In this document: positions 17,800-27,336 of the stretch, piece by piece | Layout of the letters: each line of letters opens with the position of its first letter | Position numbering within the stretch: the first letter of the stretch is position 1 | Origin: Xanthomarina gelatinilytica | GTDB taxonomy: Bacteria; Bacteroidota; Bacteroidia; Flavobacteriales; Flavobacteriaceae | Length of the DNA: 64,000 nucleotides | Assembly: GCF_000348685.1 (NCBI RefSeq) | Contig: NZ_ANLA01000010.1 | Coordinates: 62,001-126,000, forward strand | Direction: 5' to 3' | Made by a program: the position numbers and the translations under genes | Notes under the pieces: model-generated | What the model was told of the DNA's origin: nothing | The model's input: the letters and a program-made list of their open reading frames with translations, nothing else | Databases searched by the model: none

Positions 17800-18942
17800 A
17801 TGGCTAAAAATGTATCTGATTTGAATTCCAAAATATGGTTATCTGCACCACATATGAGTGGTCATGAAGAAAAATTCATCAAGGAAGCATTTAACACAAA
17901 CTGGATTGCGCCTTTAGGACCAAATGTAAATGGGTTTGAAAAGGATTTGGAAACCTATTTGGGCAACAACGTGCATGTTGCAGCTTTAACAACAGGAACA
18001 GCTGCCATACATATGGCTTTATTGCTATTGAACGTAACAACCAACGACGAGGTAATATGCCAAACAAAAACATTTGCAGCCTCGGTTAACCCAGTAACCT
18101 ATTTAGGTGCAAAACCGGTTTTTGTTGACAGTGAAAAAGACACGTGGAACATGTGTCCAGATTTATTGGAGCAAGCCATTAAAAATAGAATAAACCAAGG
18201 AAACAAACCAAAAGCCATAATTGTTATAAACCTTTATGGCATGCCACATAAAGTGAAAGAAATAAAAAACATATCAAACACATACCATATCCCTATTATT
18301 GAAGATAGCGCCGAAGCCTTGGGTAGCAGCTACTTTAATGATAAATGTGGTACTTTTGGCGACTTGTCCGTTTTGTCTTTCAATGGAAATAAAATCATTA
18401 CAACGTCTGGTGGTGGCGCATTGGTTTCAAAACACATTCACACAAAGGAAAAGGCCATTTTTTTAGCAACCCAAGCCAAAGAAGCCGGTTTGGAATACAC
18501 ACATAAAACGGTAGGATACAACTATAGAATGTCCAACATTTTGGCTGGCATTGGCAGAGGTCAAATGGAAGTTTTGGAAACATATGTGAGGTTAAGAAGG
18601 AAAAATCATCAATATTATTTAGAACACTTAAACGACATTAAAGACATACGTTTTTTAAAAGAACCCGAAGGGTTTTTCTCCAACAGGTGGTTAAGCTGCA
18701 TCCAGCTAAGTTCCCAAAGCATGAGAGATCAGCTACTTATGTTGTTGCAAAAACATAACATAGAAGCCAGGCCTTCATGGAAACCCATGCACTTGCAACC
18801 TGTTTTTAGGGACTATCCCTCTTATTTAAATGGGGTTTCAGAGCATATTTACAAAACAGTATTGTGCTTGCCTAGTGGCTCTAATTTAACAACAAAAGAA
18901 CGAAACAGAATTGTTACAACAATAAGATCTTATTTTGGATAG
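17800..18942 (+). CDS. DegT/DnrJ/EryC1/StrS aminotransferase (PglE-like)
   Basis: A 380-residue PLP sugar aminotransferase. It opens with IWLSAPHMSGHEEKFIKEAF and NWIAPLGPNVNGFEKDL; the PLP lysine is K198 in SFNGNKIITTSGGG. Its gene overlaps the PglF-like dehydratase gene by 8 bp, so the natural reading is that it aminates the UDP-4-keto-6-deoxy-HexNAc made by that enzyme, as PglE does in bacillosamine synthesis. No dedicated PglD-type acetyltransferase is next to it. It is the first gene of the second plus-strand glycan block. Confidence 0.9.
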   Translation: MAKNVSDLNSKIWLSAPHMSGHEEKFIKEAFNTNWIAPLGPNVNGFEKDLETYLGNNVHVAALTTGTAAIHMALLLLNVTTNDEVICQTKTFAASVNPVTYLGAKPVFVDSEKDTWNMCPDLLEQAIKNRINQGNKPKAIIVINLYGMPHKVKEIKNISNTYHIPIIEDSAEALGSSYFNDKCGTFGDLSVLSFNGNKIITTSGGGALVSKHIHTKEKAIFLATQAKEAGLEYTHKTVGYNYRMSNILAGIGRGQMEVLETYVRLRRKNHQYYLEHLNDIKDIRFLKEPEGFFSNRWLSCIQLSSQSMRDQLLMLLQKHNIEARPSWKPMHLQPVFRDYPSYLNGVSEHIYKTVLCLPSGSNLTTKERNRIVTTIRSYFG

Positions 18943-20845
18943 ATATATAAACATATTAAGAAAACTTTCAAACCAATACGCATCCAAGTGGTTGGTCTTG
19001 CTTTTTGATTTGTGTGTTGTTGCATTTACCTTTTTCCTTGCCTATATCATTCGTTATAATTTTGAAATTGATTTTGATTTCAATCTATTTTTAAAACAAA
19101 TACCTTTTGTTTTAATAGCAGCCTTGATCAGTTTCCTAATAGTTAATTCACATAAAGGTGTTGTTAGGTTTACTGGAGTTAAGGATGTGATTAACCTGAT
19201 TATAGGAATAAACATCCTGGCAACCATTTTAATAGTGACCACCTTTTTAAGTAGAGAATATCAATTTGATGTTGTTTTTGATATTCCTGGTTCAATAATT
19301 TACATTCATTTATTATTGAATATCTTCTTTTTGGTTGGATCTAAATTTTTTGTAAAATCCCTTTACAGAAGTATCGTAACAGATTTTGAAGAACAAAAAT
19401 CGGTGTTGATTTATGGTGCAGGAACTTCAGGCATGATTACCTATGATGCTGTAACAAACGATCCAAAAAGCAATATTAAAGTAGTAGGGTTTATTGATGA
19501 CAACGACAGCAAAGCTGGCAAAAAAATAAACCTTTTAAATGTTTACGAACCAGAAAAAATCACCAAGGAGTTTATTGATAAAAACGGGATAGACGAAGTT
19601 ATTATTTCCATACAAAGCATCGACTCCAACAGGCTTTTACAAATTACCAGCAATCTTTTTGCACTTAACTTAAAGGTTAAAATTGTACCAGCTGTAAAAA
19701 ACTGGATTGATGGCGATTTAAGCATTGGGCAAATTAAAGATATTAACCTGGAAGATTTGCTTGGCAGGGAACCAATAAACATAGACAATCCTATGCTTAT
19801 TGAAGAATACAACAATAAAGTCATTATTGTTACAGGCTCTGCTGGATCTATTGGTAGCGAATTGGTAAGGAAGTTAACCCGTTATAGTTTTAAAAAATTA
19901 ATTCTTGTTGACAATTCCGAATCCCCATTATACGATTTACAACAGGAATTACACAGAAATGGCATTGAAAATATTGTATCCATAATTGCAGATATTAGAA
20001 ACCAAATAAGACTTGAGAATATTTTCAATGAATACAAACCAGACATTATTTTTCATGCTGCTGCCTACAAACATGTGCCATTAATGGAGCAAAATCCTTA
20101 CGAAGCTGTAAGTGTTAATGTAAGAGGTACCAAAAATGTTATTAATTTATCAGTAAAATATGGTGTTGATAAATTTATTTTAATCTCTACAGACAAAGCT
20201 GTTAACCCAACAAATGTTATGGGAGCCACCAAGCGCATAGCAGAAATGATTGTCTGTTGCCAAAATACAGTTGCTGCTGGCAAAACCAAGTTCATTATTA
20301 CCAGATTTGGCAATGTTTTAGGTTCCAATGGCTCTGTAATCCCTTTATTTAAAAAACAAATTGAAAGTGGAGGCCCTTTAACTGTTACGCATAAAGACAT
20401 TATTAGGTATTTTATGACCATTCCAGAAGCCTCACAATTGGTATTGGAAGCTGCTGCCATGGGATTGGGTCAGGAAATTTTTGTGTTTGATATGGGTAAA
20501 CCCGTTAGAATATTTGATTTGGCCGTAAACATGATCACGCTCTCAGGCTTTAGATATCCAGAAGACATTAATATTAAAATTACAGGCTTAAGACCAGGTG
20601 AAAAGATATTTGAAGAATTGTTGGTAGATGGCGAAAACACCAAACCTACCTACAACGAAAAAATCATGATAGCCAAATGCAAACCCATAAATAACAAAGA
20701 AGTTAAAAATATCATAGATGAATTATGTAAATTAGGACCTCATATCCAAAACATTGAAATTGTTTCCAAAATAAAGGATATTGTTACAGAGTACAACCCA
20801 AACAACACCAAATACGACGTATTAAACAAAATAACCAATAGTTAA
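18935..20845 (+). CDS. Membrane-bound nucleotide-sugar 4,6-dehydratase (PglF/WbpM/CapD family)
   Basis: A 636-residue protein. Four N-terminal membrane helices (to about residue 140) precede a first Rossmann-like domain (GAGTSGMITYDAV) and a catalytic SDR domain with the NAD loop TGSAGSIGSE near residues 299-308. The usual SDR tyrosine is replaced by methionine in MGATK (M429, K433), as in PglF and other long family members, which is expected and not a defect. It removes water from UDP-HexNAc to give the 4-keto-6-deoxy sugar. The start is TTG at 18935, inside the preceding gene. It feeds the neighbouring aminotransferase. Confidence 0.92.
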   Translation: MDRYINILRKLSNQYASKWLVLLFDLCVVAFTFFLAYIIRYNFEIDFDFNLFLKQIPFVLIAALISFLIVNSHKGVVRFTGVKDVINLIIGINILATILIVTTFLSREYQFDVVFDIPGSIIYIHLLLNIFFLVGSKFFVKSLYRSIVTDFEEQKSVLIYGAGTSGMITYDAVTNDPKSNIKVVGFIDDNDSKAGKKINLLNVYEPEKITKEFIDKNGIDEVIISIQSIDSNRLLQITSNLFALNLKVKIVPAVKNWIDGDLSIGQIKDINLEDLLGREPINIDNPMLIEEYNNKVIIVTGSAGSIGSELVRKLTRYSFKKLILVDNSESPLYDLQQELHRNGIENIVSIIADIRNQIRLENIFNEYKPDIIFHAAAYKHVPLMEQNPYEAVSVNVRGTKNVINLSVKYGVDKFILISTDKAVNPTNVMGATKRIAEMIVCCQNTVAAGKTKFIITRFGNVLGSNGSVIPLFKKQIESGGPLTVTHKDIIRYFMTIPEASQLVLEAAAMGLGQEIFVFDMGKPVRIFDLAVNMITLSGFRYPEDINIKITGLRPGEKIFEELLVDGENTKPTYNEKIMIAKCKPINNKEVKNIIDELCKLGPHIQNIEIVSKIKDIVTEYNPNNTKYDVLNKITNS

Positions 20846-20856
20846 AAACTTTAAGC

Positions 20857-21645
20857 ATGAAAGTAAGACTAAAAAGACTCATTCTTCAACAAACAGTAGC
20901 ATTTTTTGTGCTAATTGCTTTTTCATCTTGCACTACAAGTAAGGAGATTATTTACTTTCAAGATGAACCACTTAGTAGTTTAAACACTTTAAGTACCACT
21001 CCAGAAATTACCTATAAACCAAACGATAAATTAACCATAAATGTTTCAGCCATAGATCCAGAAACAGTTAGGCCATTTAATCTCCCACTAATTACCAATA
21101 GCTACGATGCCATTAACCCACAAGGAACCACAACCTTTCAAACATATATAGTTGACGAACAAGGACTTATAGAGTTTCCAGTCTTAGGCACTATAAAAAT
21201 AGGCGACTTGACAAGAAAACAAGCCACCAAGTTACTAACGGAAAAAATTTCTGAATATGTTAAAGACCCAATCGTTAATATTAGACTAACCAATTTTACA
21301 GTTACCGTTTTGGGAGAAGTTAACAGTCCAGGCACCTATACGGTTGAAGAAGAACAAATGTCGCTTTTGGAAGCAATTGGATTAGCCGGAGATTTAACCA
21401 TACATGGCATTAGGGAAAATGTGTTTTTAATAAGGGAACAAGATGGCGTTAAACGGTTTACAAAGTTTGATTTAACTTCTATAAATGTTGTAAACCACCC
21501 CAACTATTATATTCAACAAAACGATGTTATTTACATAGAGCCAAATCCTGCCAAAATACGCTCTGCATCCTATAACCAAAATTATGTATTGATTATTTCT
21601 GCTGTTGGCACTTTAGCTACCATTGCTGCCATCCTAGTCAGATAA
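20857..21645 (+). CDS. Polysaccharide export outer membrane lipoprotein (Wza-like)
   Basis: A 262-residue lipoprotein with a signal peptide ending in the lipobox FSSC, so Cys25 would be lipidated. A Poly_export (Wza) domain covers LTINVSAIDPETVRPF to LTEKISEYVKDPIV. An SLBB domain follows (FTVTVLGEVNSPGTYTV...LLEAIGLAGDL). A C-terminal hydrophobic segment (YVLIISAVGTLATIAAILV) is typical of the Bacteroidota form and may span the outer membrane or anchor to Wzc. It lies 25 bp before the tyrosine kinase gene. It would form the outer membrane exit channel for the glycan. Confidence 0.92.
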   Translation: MKVRLKRLILQQTVAFFVLIAFSSCTTSKEIIYFQDEPLSSLNTLSTTPEITYKPNDKLTINVSAIDPETVRPFNLPLITNSYDAINPQGTTTFQTYIVDEQGLIEFPVLGTIKIGDLTRKQATKLLTEKISEYVKDPIVNIRLTNFTVTVLGEVNSPGTYTVEEEQMSLLEAIGLAGDLTIHGIRENVFLIREQDGVKRFTKFDLTSINVVNHPNYYIQQNDVIYIEPNPAKIRSASYNQNYVLIISAVGTLATIAAILVR

Positions 21646-21670
21646 CACTAAATAATAAGCACAAAAAAAC

Positions 21671-24025
21671 ATGAACCAAAATATTGATTTTAAAGAAGTT
21701 ATAACGCCTTATTTACATAAATGGAAATTTATTGTTTTGTGTGTTATAGTTGCCATATCCTTTGCCTTTGTATATTTACGTTATGCAGATTATGAATATC
21801 AGGCAAATGCAAAAATTAAAATCAAAGAGACTGAATCCAACAAAACACTGCCTGAAATCTCTCAATTACAAAATTATGGCTTGTTTAAAACCGAAAACAA
21901 CAATGTACTGGACGAAATTGAAGTCATTAAATCCAGGATTATTATTGAACAAGCAGTCAAAGACTTAAAATTCAATATTCAATATTTTGTTGAAGGTCGC
22001 ATTAAAGCAACCGAAGAATACAAAAATCCACCTCTCAATATCAATTTCAGTGCGCCAGATTCCATCATCCATACCATTGACACGACGTTCAATATTAAAA
22101 TTCAATCTGCCACCAATTTTCTTCTAAAAGGAATCAATTTTTCAGAAAAACTTAATTTTAAAAACAATGAAGATGTCGATTTAGATGATGAAGGCACTGT
22201 GTATGCCTTTGGAGAAAGCATCCCAACGAGTTTTGGCGCCATTACCATAACGCCTAGAATTGGCGAATCGGCTACCAAAATTGGCTCAAACATTAAAATA
22301 AAAATAAATCCTCTTGCTACTGTTGTATCAAAATACAAAAGCAACTTGATTATTGGACATCAAGAAATGTCCAGCATCATTACTTTAACCATTAATGATA
22401 ATGTCCAGGAAAAAGCCAGTCTGTTCTTAGATAAATTAATTGAAAAATACAATGAAGATGTACAAAACGACAAACAAATGGTTGTTGATGCCACTTCTAA
22501 ATTTATCAATAACAGGTTGGAAATTGTATCTGAAGAATTGGGTAGTGTGGATTCCAATGCCGAAACCATTCAGAAAACAAATAAACTTACCGATCTGGCC
22601 ACACAATCCAATATCTATTTGGAAAGTGAAAGACAAAATGAAGATAGATTGGTTGAAACTGCCATGCAAATTCAGCTTATAGACTATATGAACCAACATA
22701 TAGATAAAGATAAAGACAATACAGAACTTCTTCCTGCCAATATTGGGATTGCCGACAACTCTGTGGAACAATTAACGCAGCAGTACAACAATCTGGTATT
22801 GGAGAAAAACAGGCTCTTAAAAAATTCCAGCGAAAAAAACCCTACAGTTGTAAACTTAACAAATCAAATCAATCAATTAAGAACCAACTTAAGTCAGAGT
22901 TTAAATAACATCAAGCATACCAACGAAATGAATTACAACTCGTTGGTGGCCGAAAACCAAAGAATAAGTTCCAGAATTTATTCAGCTCCAAAAAAACAAA
23001 GACAATTCAGGGACATAAAAAGACAACAGGATATCAAAGAAGGATTGTATTTATATCTTTTGGAGAAACGCGAAGAAGCTGCCATTACACACGGCGTTTC
23101 CTCGCCAAATGCTAAAATTGTAGATAAATCCTATGCTTCTTCCAAACCTGTTGCACCTAAACAATCGGTTATTATTCTAGCTGCTTTGATCCTAGGTTTT
23201 GGTATTCCTGTGGCTCTTATTTATCTTTTGAATTTACTGGATGATAAAGTTCACAACATCAACGATGTTAAAAAACAAGTTACCATTCCTTTTATAGGTG
23301 ATATTCCAAAGTCCAAAAAATCCCAAAAGCTAATCTCAAAAGTAGATTACACACCTAAAGCTGAGGCCTTTAGAATGGTTAGGACCAATTTGGAATTCAT
23401 GCTCCAAAATATTGAAAATAGAGCTAAAGTTATATTTGTCACTTCCACTACCAGCAAAGAAGGCAAATCCCATACAGCAACAAATTTAGCTTTGTCTTTA
23501 TCTTTTTCAGAAAAAAAAGTTTTACTTGTAGAAACAGATATTCGTGTTCCAAAAGCAACAAACTATCTAGCGGTTGATAACGATTTTGGACTGACAAATT
23601 TTATTGGCAACCATAAAATAGAACCTCAGGGAATTATTTTCAAGCACAAGGATAATGAATATTTTGATGTTATTCCTTCTGGAACCATCCCTCCTAATCC
23701 TGCTGAATTACTAATGAGCAATCGTGTAAAGGAATTATTTGATTACGCTTCCGAAAAGTATGAATACATTATTGTAGATACAGCAGCTATTGGTTTGGTA
23801 ACAGACACCTTGTTAATTAGCAAATATGCCGATTTATTTATTTTTGTTGCAAAAGCCAATTATATAACCAAAAAACAATTGGAGCTGGCACAACGTATGT
23901 ACACAGAAAACAGGTTGCCTAACATGACCATTTTGCTTAACAATGTAGATCATAAAAAAGGTTATGGTTATGGGTATGGCTATGGCAATCATCCAAAGAA
24001 AAAGAAATGGTGGAAATTTGCCTAA
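21671..24025 (+). CDS. Polysaccharide co-polymerase and tyrosine autokinase (Wzc-like)
   Basis: A 784-residue inner membrane protein. A Wzz-type domain begins at TM1 (about residues 18-36). A long periplasmic coiled-coil region with a GNVR-like segment runs to TM2 (about 499-522). The cytoplasmic BY-kinase has the Walker A TSKEGKSHT near 593-601. Walker A' reads VLLVETDIRVP, with Glu where most members have Asp in VLLIDADLR. A tyrosine cluster GYGYGYGYG near residues 763-771 supplies autophosphorylation sites. It would control chain length and gate the Wza-like exit. No Wzb-type phosphatase gene is visible in the window. The stop is 5 bp from the convergent proline dehydrogenase stop. Confidence 0.92.
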   Translation: MNQNIDFKEVITPYLHKWKFIVLCVIVAISFAFVYLRYADYEYQANAKIKIKETESNKTLPEISQLQNYGLFKTENNNVLDEIEVIKSRIIIEQAVKDLKFNIQYFVEGRIKATEEYKNPPLNINFSAPDSIIHTIDTTFNIKIQSATNFLLKGINFSEKLNFKNNEDVDLDDEGTVYAFGESIPTSFGAITITPRIGESATKIGSNIKIKINPLATVVSKYKSNLIIGHQEMSSIITLTINDNVQEKASLFLDKLIEKYNEDVQNDKQMVVDATSKFINNRLEIVSEELGSVDSNAETIQKTNKLTDLATQSNIYLESERQNEDRLVETAMQIQLIDYMNQHIDKDKDNTELLPANIGIADNSVEQLTQQYNNLVLEKNRLLKNSSEKNPTVVNLTNQINQLRTNLSQSLNNIKHTNEMNYNSLVAENQRISSRIYSAPKKQRQFRDIKRQQDIKEGLYLYLLEKREEAAITHGVSSPNAKIVDKSYASSKPVAPKQSVIILAALILGFGIPVALIYLLNLLDDKVHNINDVKKQVTIPFIGDIPKSKKSQKLISKVDYTPKAEAFRMVRTNLEFMLQNIENRAKVIFVTSTTSKEGKSHTATNLALSLSFSEKKVLLVETDIRVPKATNYLAVDNDFGLTNFIGNHKIEPQGIIFKHKDNEYFDVIPSGTIPPNPAELLMSNRVKELFDYASEKYEYIIVDTAAIGLVTDTLLISKYADLFIFVAKANYITKKQLELAQRMYTENRLPNMTILLNNVDHKKGYGYGYGYGNHPKKKKWWKFA

Positions 24026-24030
24026 AACCC

Positions 24031-25203
24031 TTAGCTTTTTCTTCTGGCTTTTTCTTTTGTCAACAACATAAGCTCTCTTCCTGTTTGTCCTGCCACAGAA
24101 GTGTTTTCTTCTGCCCTACGTATTAAATAAGGAAGCACATCTTTAACTGGCCCAAAAGGTACATATTTAGCTACATTATAACCAAGATGAGCCAAATTAA
24201 AGCTAATATGGTCACTCATGCCATAAAGTTGCCCAAACCACACGCGATTGTCGTTTTTGGCAATGCCCTTTTCCTTCATTAAATCTAAGATAAGATAGCT
24301 ACTGGCTTCATTATGTGTTCCTGCAAAAAGTGAAATGGTATCCAAGTGGTCCAAAATAAATTTTGCGGCTGCATTAAAGTTTTCATCTGTTGCAGCCTTA
24401 CTTTCACAAATAGGTGTTGGATATCCTTTTTTAATGGCACGTTCGTTTTCTTTTTCCATATAAGCACCACGAACAATTTTATAACCTAAGTAATAACCAT
24501 TGGCTTTGGCATGTTCCAATTGCGCTTTAACAAAAGCCATCCTGTCATGTCTGTACATTTGTAAAGTATTGTAAACAATAGGTTTTTCGGTGTTGTATTT
24601 CTGCATCATGTTTGTCACCAAATCATCAACGGCTTGTTGCATCCAGCTTTCTTCGGCATCAATTAACAGTTCCACATCCTTTTCCTTGGCCAATTTACAG
24701 ACCCTGTCATATCTCTCCTCTATTCTATTCCATTGCTCCTGTTCATCGGCTGTAAAAAGCTGTCCTTCACTTTTCTTTTCGTACAAGTAAGGTTTGCCAA
24801 AACCTGTTGGTTTAAACACAGCTATAGGCATGGCTTCTTTGTTTTGTGAAAATTCAATGATCTCCAAAGTTTTTTGCATCGCAGAATCAAAAAAAGACTC
24901 CACTTCTTTTCCTTCAACCGAAAAATCCAGTACAGAGCTTACACCTTTTTCGTACATAGCATCAATAACAGGTAAACAATCTTTTTCGTTTACACCTCCA
25001 CAAAAATGGTCGAAAACCGTTGCTCTTATAACACTATCAACCGGAAGGTTTGCTTTTATGGCAAAATTGGTAAGAGTCTTACCTACCTTTACCAAGGGCT
25101 CGTAAGAAATCATTTTAAACAATAAAAAAGCTCTGTTAAGTTCTGAATTGCTTTTTAACGAAAAAGCGATTTCAGTATTGTCGAAAAGTTGTTTTGTAGA
25201 CAT
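24031..25203 (-). CDS. Proline dehydrogenase (single-domain PRODH)
   Basis: A 390-residue FAD-dependent enzyme that oxidises proline to pyrroline-5-carboxylate. It shows LIDAEESW, GYKIVRGAYMEKENERA and the C-terminal substrate motif PYLIRRAEENTSV (the RRxxEN arginines bind the carboxylate). It has no fused P5C dehydrogenase domain, so that activity must be encoded elsewhere. On the minus strand a -7 element TATATTTG (complement of 25220-25227) stands 17 bp before the ATG. It converges tightly on the Wzc-like gene. Confidence 0.93.
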   Translation of the reverse strand: MSTKQLFDNTEIAFSLKSNSELNRAFLLFKMISYEPLVKVGKTLTNFAIKANLPVDSVIRATVFDHFCGGVNEKDCLPVIDAMYEKGVSSVLDFSVEGKEVESFFDSAMQKTLEIIEFSQNKEAMPIAVFKPTGFGKPYLYEKKSEGQLFTADEQEQWNRIEERYDRVCKLAKEKDVELLIDAEESWMQQAVDDLVTNMMQKYNTEKPIVYNTLQMYRHDRMAFVKAQLEHAKANGYYLGYKIVRGAYMEKENERAIKKGYPTPICESKAATDENFNAAAKFILDHLDTISLFAGTHNEASSYLILDLMKEKGIAKNDNRVWFGQLYGMSDHISFNLAHLGYNVAKYVPFGPVKDVLPYLIRRAEENTSVAGQTGRELMLLTKEKARRKS

Positions 25204-25219
25204 GTTGCAAAATTATTTG

Positions 25220-25227
25220 CAAATATA
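25220..25227 (-). promoter_or_regulatory. Candidate -7 element for proline dehydrogenase
   Basis: The minus strand reads TATATTTG followed by C, an exact match to TAnnTTTG, 17 bp upstream of the ATG at 25203. A second match, TAATTTTG (25208-25215), is too close to the start. No TTG is seen at a proper -33 distance. Confidence 0.4.
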
Positions 25228-25296
25228 ATTATAGTATTCTTACGTTTTTAAAAAAAAATGATATAATTTTCACCCATTATTTTTCTAAAAAACCTC

Positions 25297-26364
25297 ATGA
25301 ATTCCATTAACACATCCAATTACCCAATTCATTTTAAAACAAGCAGTTACACCGAATTAAACACGCATTTAAAAACGGCGAATTATTCCAAAATTTTTGT
25401 TTTGGTAGACCAAAACACACATGAATTTTGCTTGCCTTATTTTTTAAGCAATCTGGAAACAGACTTGGAGGTTGAAATTATTGAAATTGAAGCTGGGGAA
25501 ATCCACAAAAACATAGAAACCTGTTCAGGGGTTTGGAATGTGCTATCGGAACTGGAAGCAGATAGAAAAAGCTTATTGATTAATTTGGGAGGTGGTGTAA
25601 TCACAGACCTTGGAGGTTTTGTTGCTTCTACTTTTAAACGTGGTATGGCCTATATTCAAGTGCCAACTACCCTATTGTCCATGGTCGATGCTTCCATTGG
25701 AGGCAAAACCGGAGTGGATCTGGGACATTTAAAAAATCAAATTGGCGTAATAAATACCGGAGAAATGGTTTTAATAGACATCAATTATCTAAACACCTTA
25801 CCAGAAAACCAAATGCGCTCTGGACTGGCCGAAATGCTCAAACATGGTTTAATTTACAGTGAAGATTATTGGAATAAATTCACAGCCTTGGAAAAGCTTA
25901 GTTTGGACGATTTGGATGTCTTGATTCATGAATCCATTGACATTAAAAATCAAATTGTGGAAAAAGACCCATTGGAACACCATGTAAGAAAAACACTTAA
26001 TTACGGTCACACGCTTGGGCATGCCATTGAATCCTATTATTTAAGCCAGCCCGACAAAACAGCTTTCCTTCATGGCGAAGCTATAGCCATTGGGATGATA
26101 TTGGCCAGTTTTATTTCCACAAAACTAACTGGTTTTTCAACCGAAACCTGCCAACACATAAAAGACACTATTGTGGACGTTTTTGGACAACCAAAAATTT
26201 CAGGCAAAGACATACAGCCCATAATCGATTTGTTGAAATTCGATAAAAAAAACGAACATGGAAAAATCAATTTTGTGCTTTTGGAGGCCATTGGAAAACC
26301 CAAAATAAACTGCCAAGTGGAAAATAACTTGATTTTTGATGCTTTTAATTTTTACAATTCTTAA
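25297..26364 (+). CDS. aroB: 3-dehydroquinate synthase
   Basis: A 355-residue shikimate pathway enzyme converting DAHP to 3-dehydroquinate with NAD and a divalent metal. Diagnostic segments are the NAD loop GGGVITDLGGFVASTF from about residue 97, VPTTLLSMVDASIGGKTGVD, the metal-ligand glutamate in GLAEMLKHGLI, and the histidines in YGHTLGHAIES and LHGEAIAIGM. Length is normal for the family. It is divergent from proline dehydrogenase. It is not visibly in an operon with other aro genes. Confidence 0.95.
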   Translation: MNSINTSNYPIHFKTSSYTELNTHLKTANYSKIFVLVDQNTHEFCLPYFLSNLETDLEVEIIEIEAGEIHKNIETCSGVWNVLSELEADRKSLLINLGGGVITDLGGFVASTFKRGMAYIQVPTTLLSMVDASIGGKTGVDLGHLKNQIGVINTGEMVLIDINYLNTLPENQMRSGLAEMLKHGLIYSEDYWNKFTALEKLSLDDLDVLIHESIDIKNQIVEKDPLEHHVRKTLNYGHTLGHAIESYYLSQPDKTAFLHGEAIAIGMILASFISTKLTGFSTETCQHIKDTIVDVFGQPKISGKDIQPIIDLLKFDKKNEHGKINFVLLEAIGKPKINCQVENNLIFDAFNFYNS

Positions 26365-26450
26365 AATTCAATTCAAATTATTTGTAACTTTATAAAAATT
26401 GCTAGAGAAAATTAGTATAGATTTTTTATTAATTTTTAAACCCTTTAGTA

Positions 26451-26753
26451 ATGAAAAGAGTTATTGTTGATTTTAAAAAACTGACTCCAAAGCTTCTAAA
26501 ATTACTAACCGATAAGTTTCCAGATGGTTATGACGACAACGACATAATTACCTTTGAAAACCACAAAAATGAAATTATAGAAGCTGTTGAAGTACGTACA
26601 AAAGACACTATTTACCTAGTAAAGGTAAGCAGCAAGCTACACTACACCATGACCAATTTTGAAAGCATTGAAGAAGTGGAGGTAGACGATCTTGGCCACA
26701 TAGTTATTAACGATGATATTAAAGCAGAAACCTTTAAAGACGAAGAGGAATAG
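26451..26753 (+). CDS. Small acidic conserved protein of unknown function
   Basis: A 100-residue cytoplasmic protein: an N-terminal helix-rich part (FKKLTPKLLKLLTDKFPDGYDDND), a beta-rich middle (NEIIEAVEVRTKDTIYLVKVSS) and an acidic tail ending KDEEE. I recall similar proteins only as flavobacterial hypotheticals. It follows aroB by 86 bp and its stop codon directly abuts that of the convergent DinB gene. No function is proposed. Confidence 0.75.
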   Translation: MKRVIVDFKKLTPKLLKLLTDKFPDGYDDNDIITFENHKNEIIEAVEVRTKDTIYLVKVSSKLHYTMTNFESIEEVEVDDLGHIVINDDIKAETFKDEEE

Positions 26754-27272
26754 TTATAAGTAGCGTGATTTTATTACTTGACAATGGTGTTTTTCATGAC
26801 CAATTGTTACAAACCCAACAGCCCTAACAGACATATTAGCCCCACTCGCCTTTCCTATTTGCAAAAACATATCTTTACAAAAGCTTTTAAACAAACAAAT
26901 GGTGGCTTGCCTTACGGTTTGGTACTCTTCCAACAAATCTTCTTTCGTTCTCTTGTTGGCATGTGCTGTAACAGCATACTGGTTTTCCTCAAAACCTGGC
27001 AACACAGTTTCATCCTGTCTTGCAAAACGCAAAGCCCTATAGGCAAAAATACGCTCAGTATCTATTATATGTTGTAGGATATCCTTAACAGTCCATTTTC
27101 CGTCTTGATAACGATATTCCAACTTGTCGTTGGGAATAGACTCAAAAAACGACAAAGTTTCCTTAAAACTGGCAGTTAATCCAGAAATCAAGTCTTTTTT
27201 GCCTGCCAACTTGATATAATTGGCATAAAATTGGACGTATTCCGTTTCAGGTAAATCAGTTACATACAGCAT
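26754..27272 (-). CDS. DinB family (DfsB-type four-helix) protein
   Basis: A 172-residue DinB/YfiT-like metalloprotein fold. It has the helix-1 histidine in KWTVKDILQHIIDTERIFAYRALRFAR, preceded by YRYQDGKW, and the last metal-ligand histidine region in GHEKHHCQVIKSRYL. Family members bind a divalent metal with three histidines and some transfer thiols such as bacillithiol or mycothiol; the substrate here is unknown. The gene sits downstream of the lrp terminator, so it probably has its own promoter in 27273-27291. Confidence 0.85.
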   Translation of the reverse strand: MLYVTDLPETEYVQFYANYIKLAGKKDLISGLTASFKETLSFFESIPNDKLEYRYQDGKWTVKDILQHIIDTERIFAYRALRFARQDETVLPGFEENQYAVTAHANKRTKEDLLEEYQTVRQATICLFKSFCKDMFLQIGKASGANMSVRAVGFVTIGHEKHHCQVIKSRYL

Positions 27273-27291
27273 GATACATACAAAATAAAAA

Positions 27292-27313
27292 ACCTCTTTT
27301 AAGTAAAAGAGGT
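27292..27313 (-). terminator. Rho-independent terminator of the Lrp/AsnC gene
   Basis: ACCTCTTTT (27292-27300) pairs with AAAAGAGGT (27305-27313) around AAGT. On the minus strand a T-rich tract (complement of 27283-27291) follows, as expected for the gene ending at 27337. Confidence 0.8.
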
Positions 27314-27336
27314 CTTAAAGATACTTATAATTTTAA

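Noticed and set aside
20219-20233. Loss of the SDR catalytic tyrosine in the 4,6-dehydratase
   Set aside because: Methionine at this position is normal for the PglF/WbpM membrane-bound branch, so the enzyme is not defective.
23950-24000. Repeat-like GGTTATGG units at the end of the Wzc-like gene
   Set aside because: They encode the tyrosine-rich tail of the kinase, a known functional feature, and are not an independent DNA repeat.
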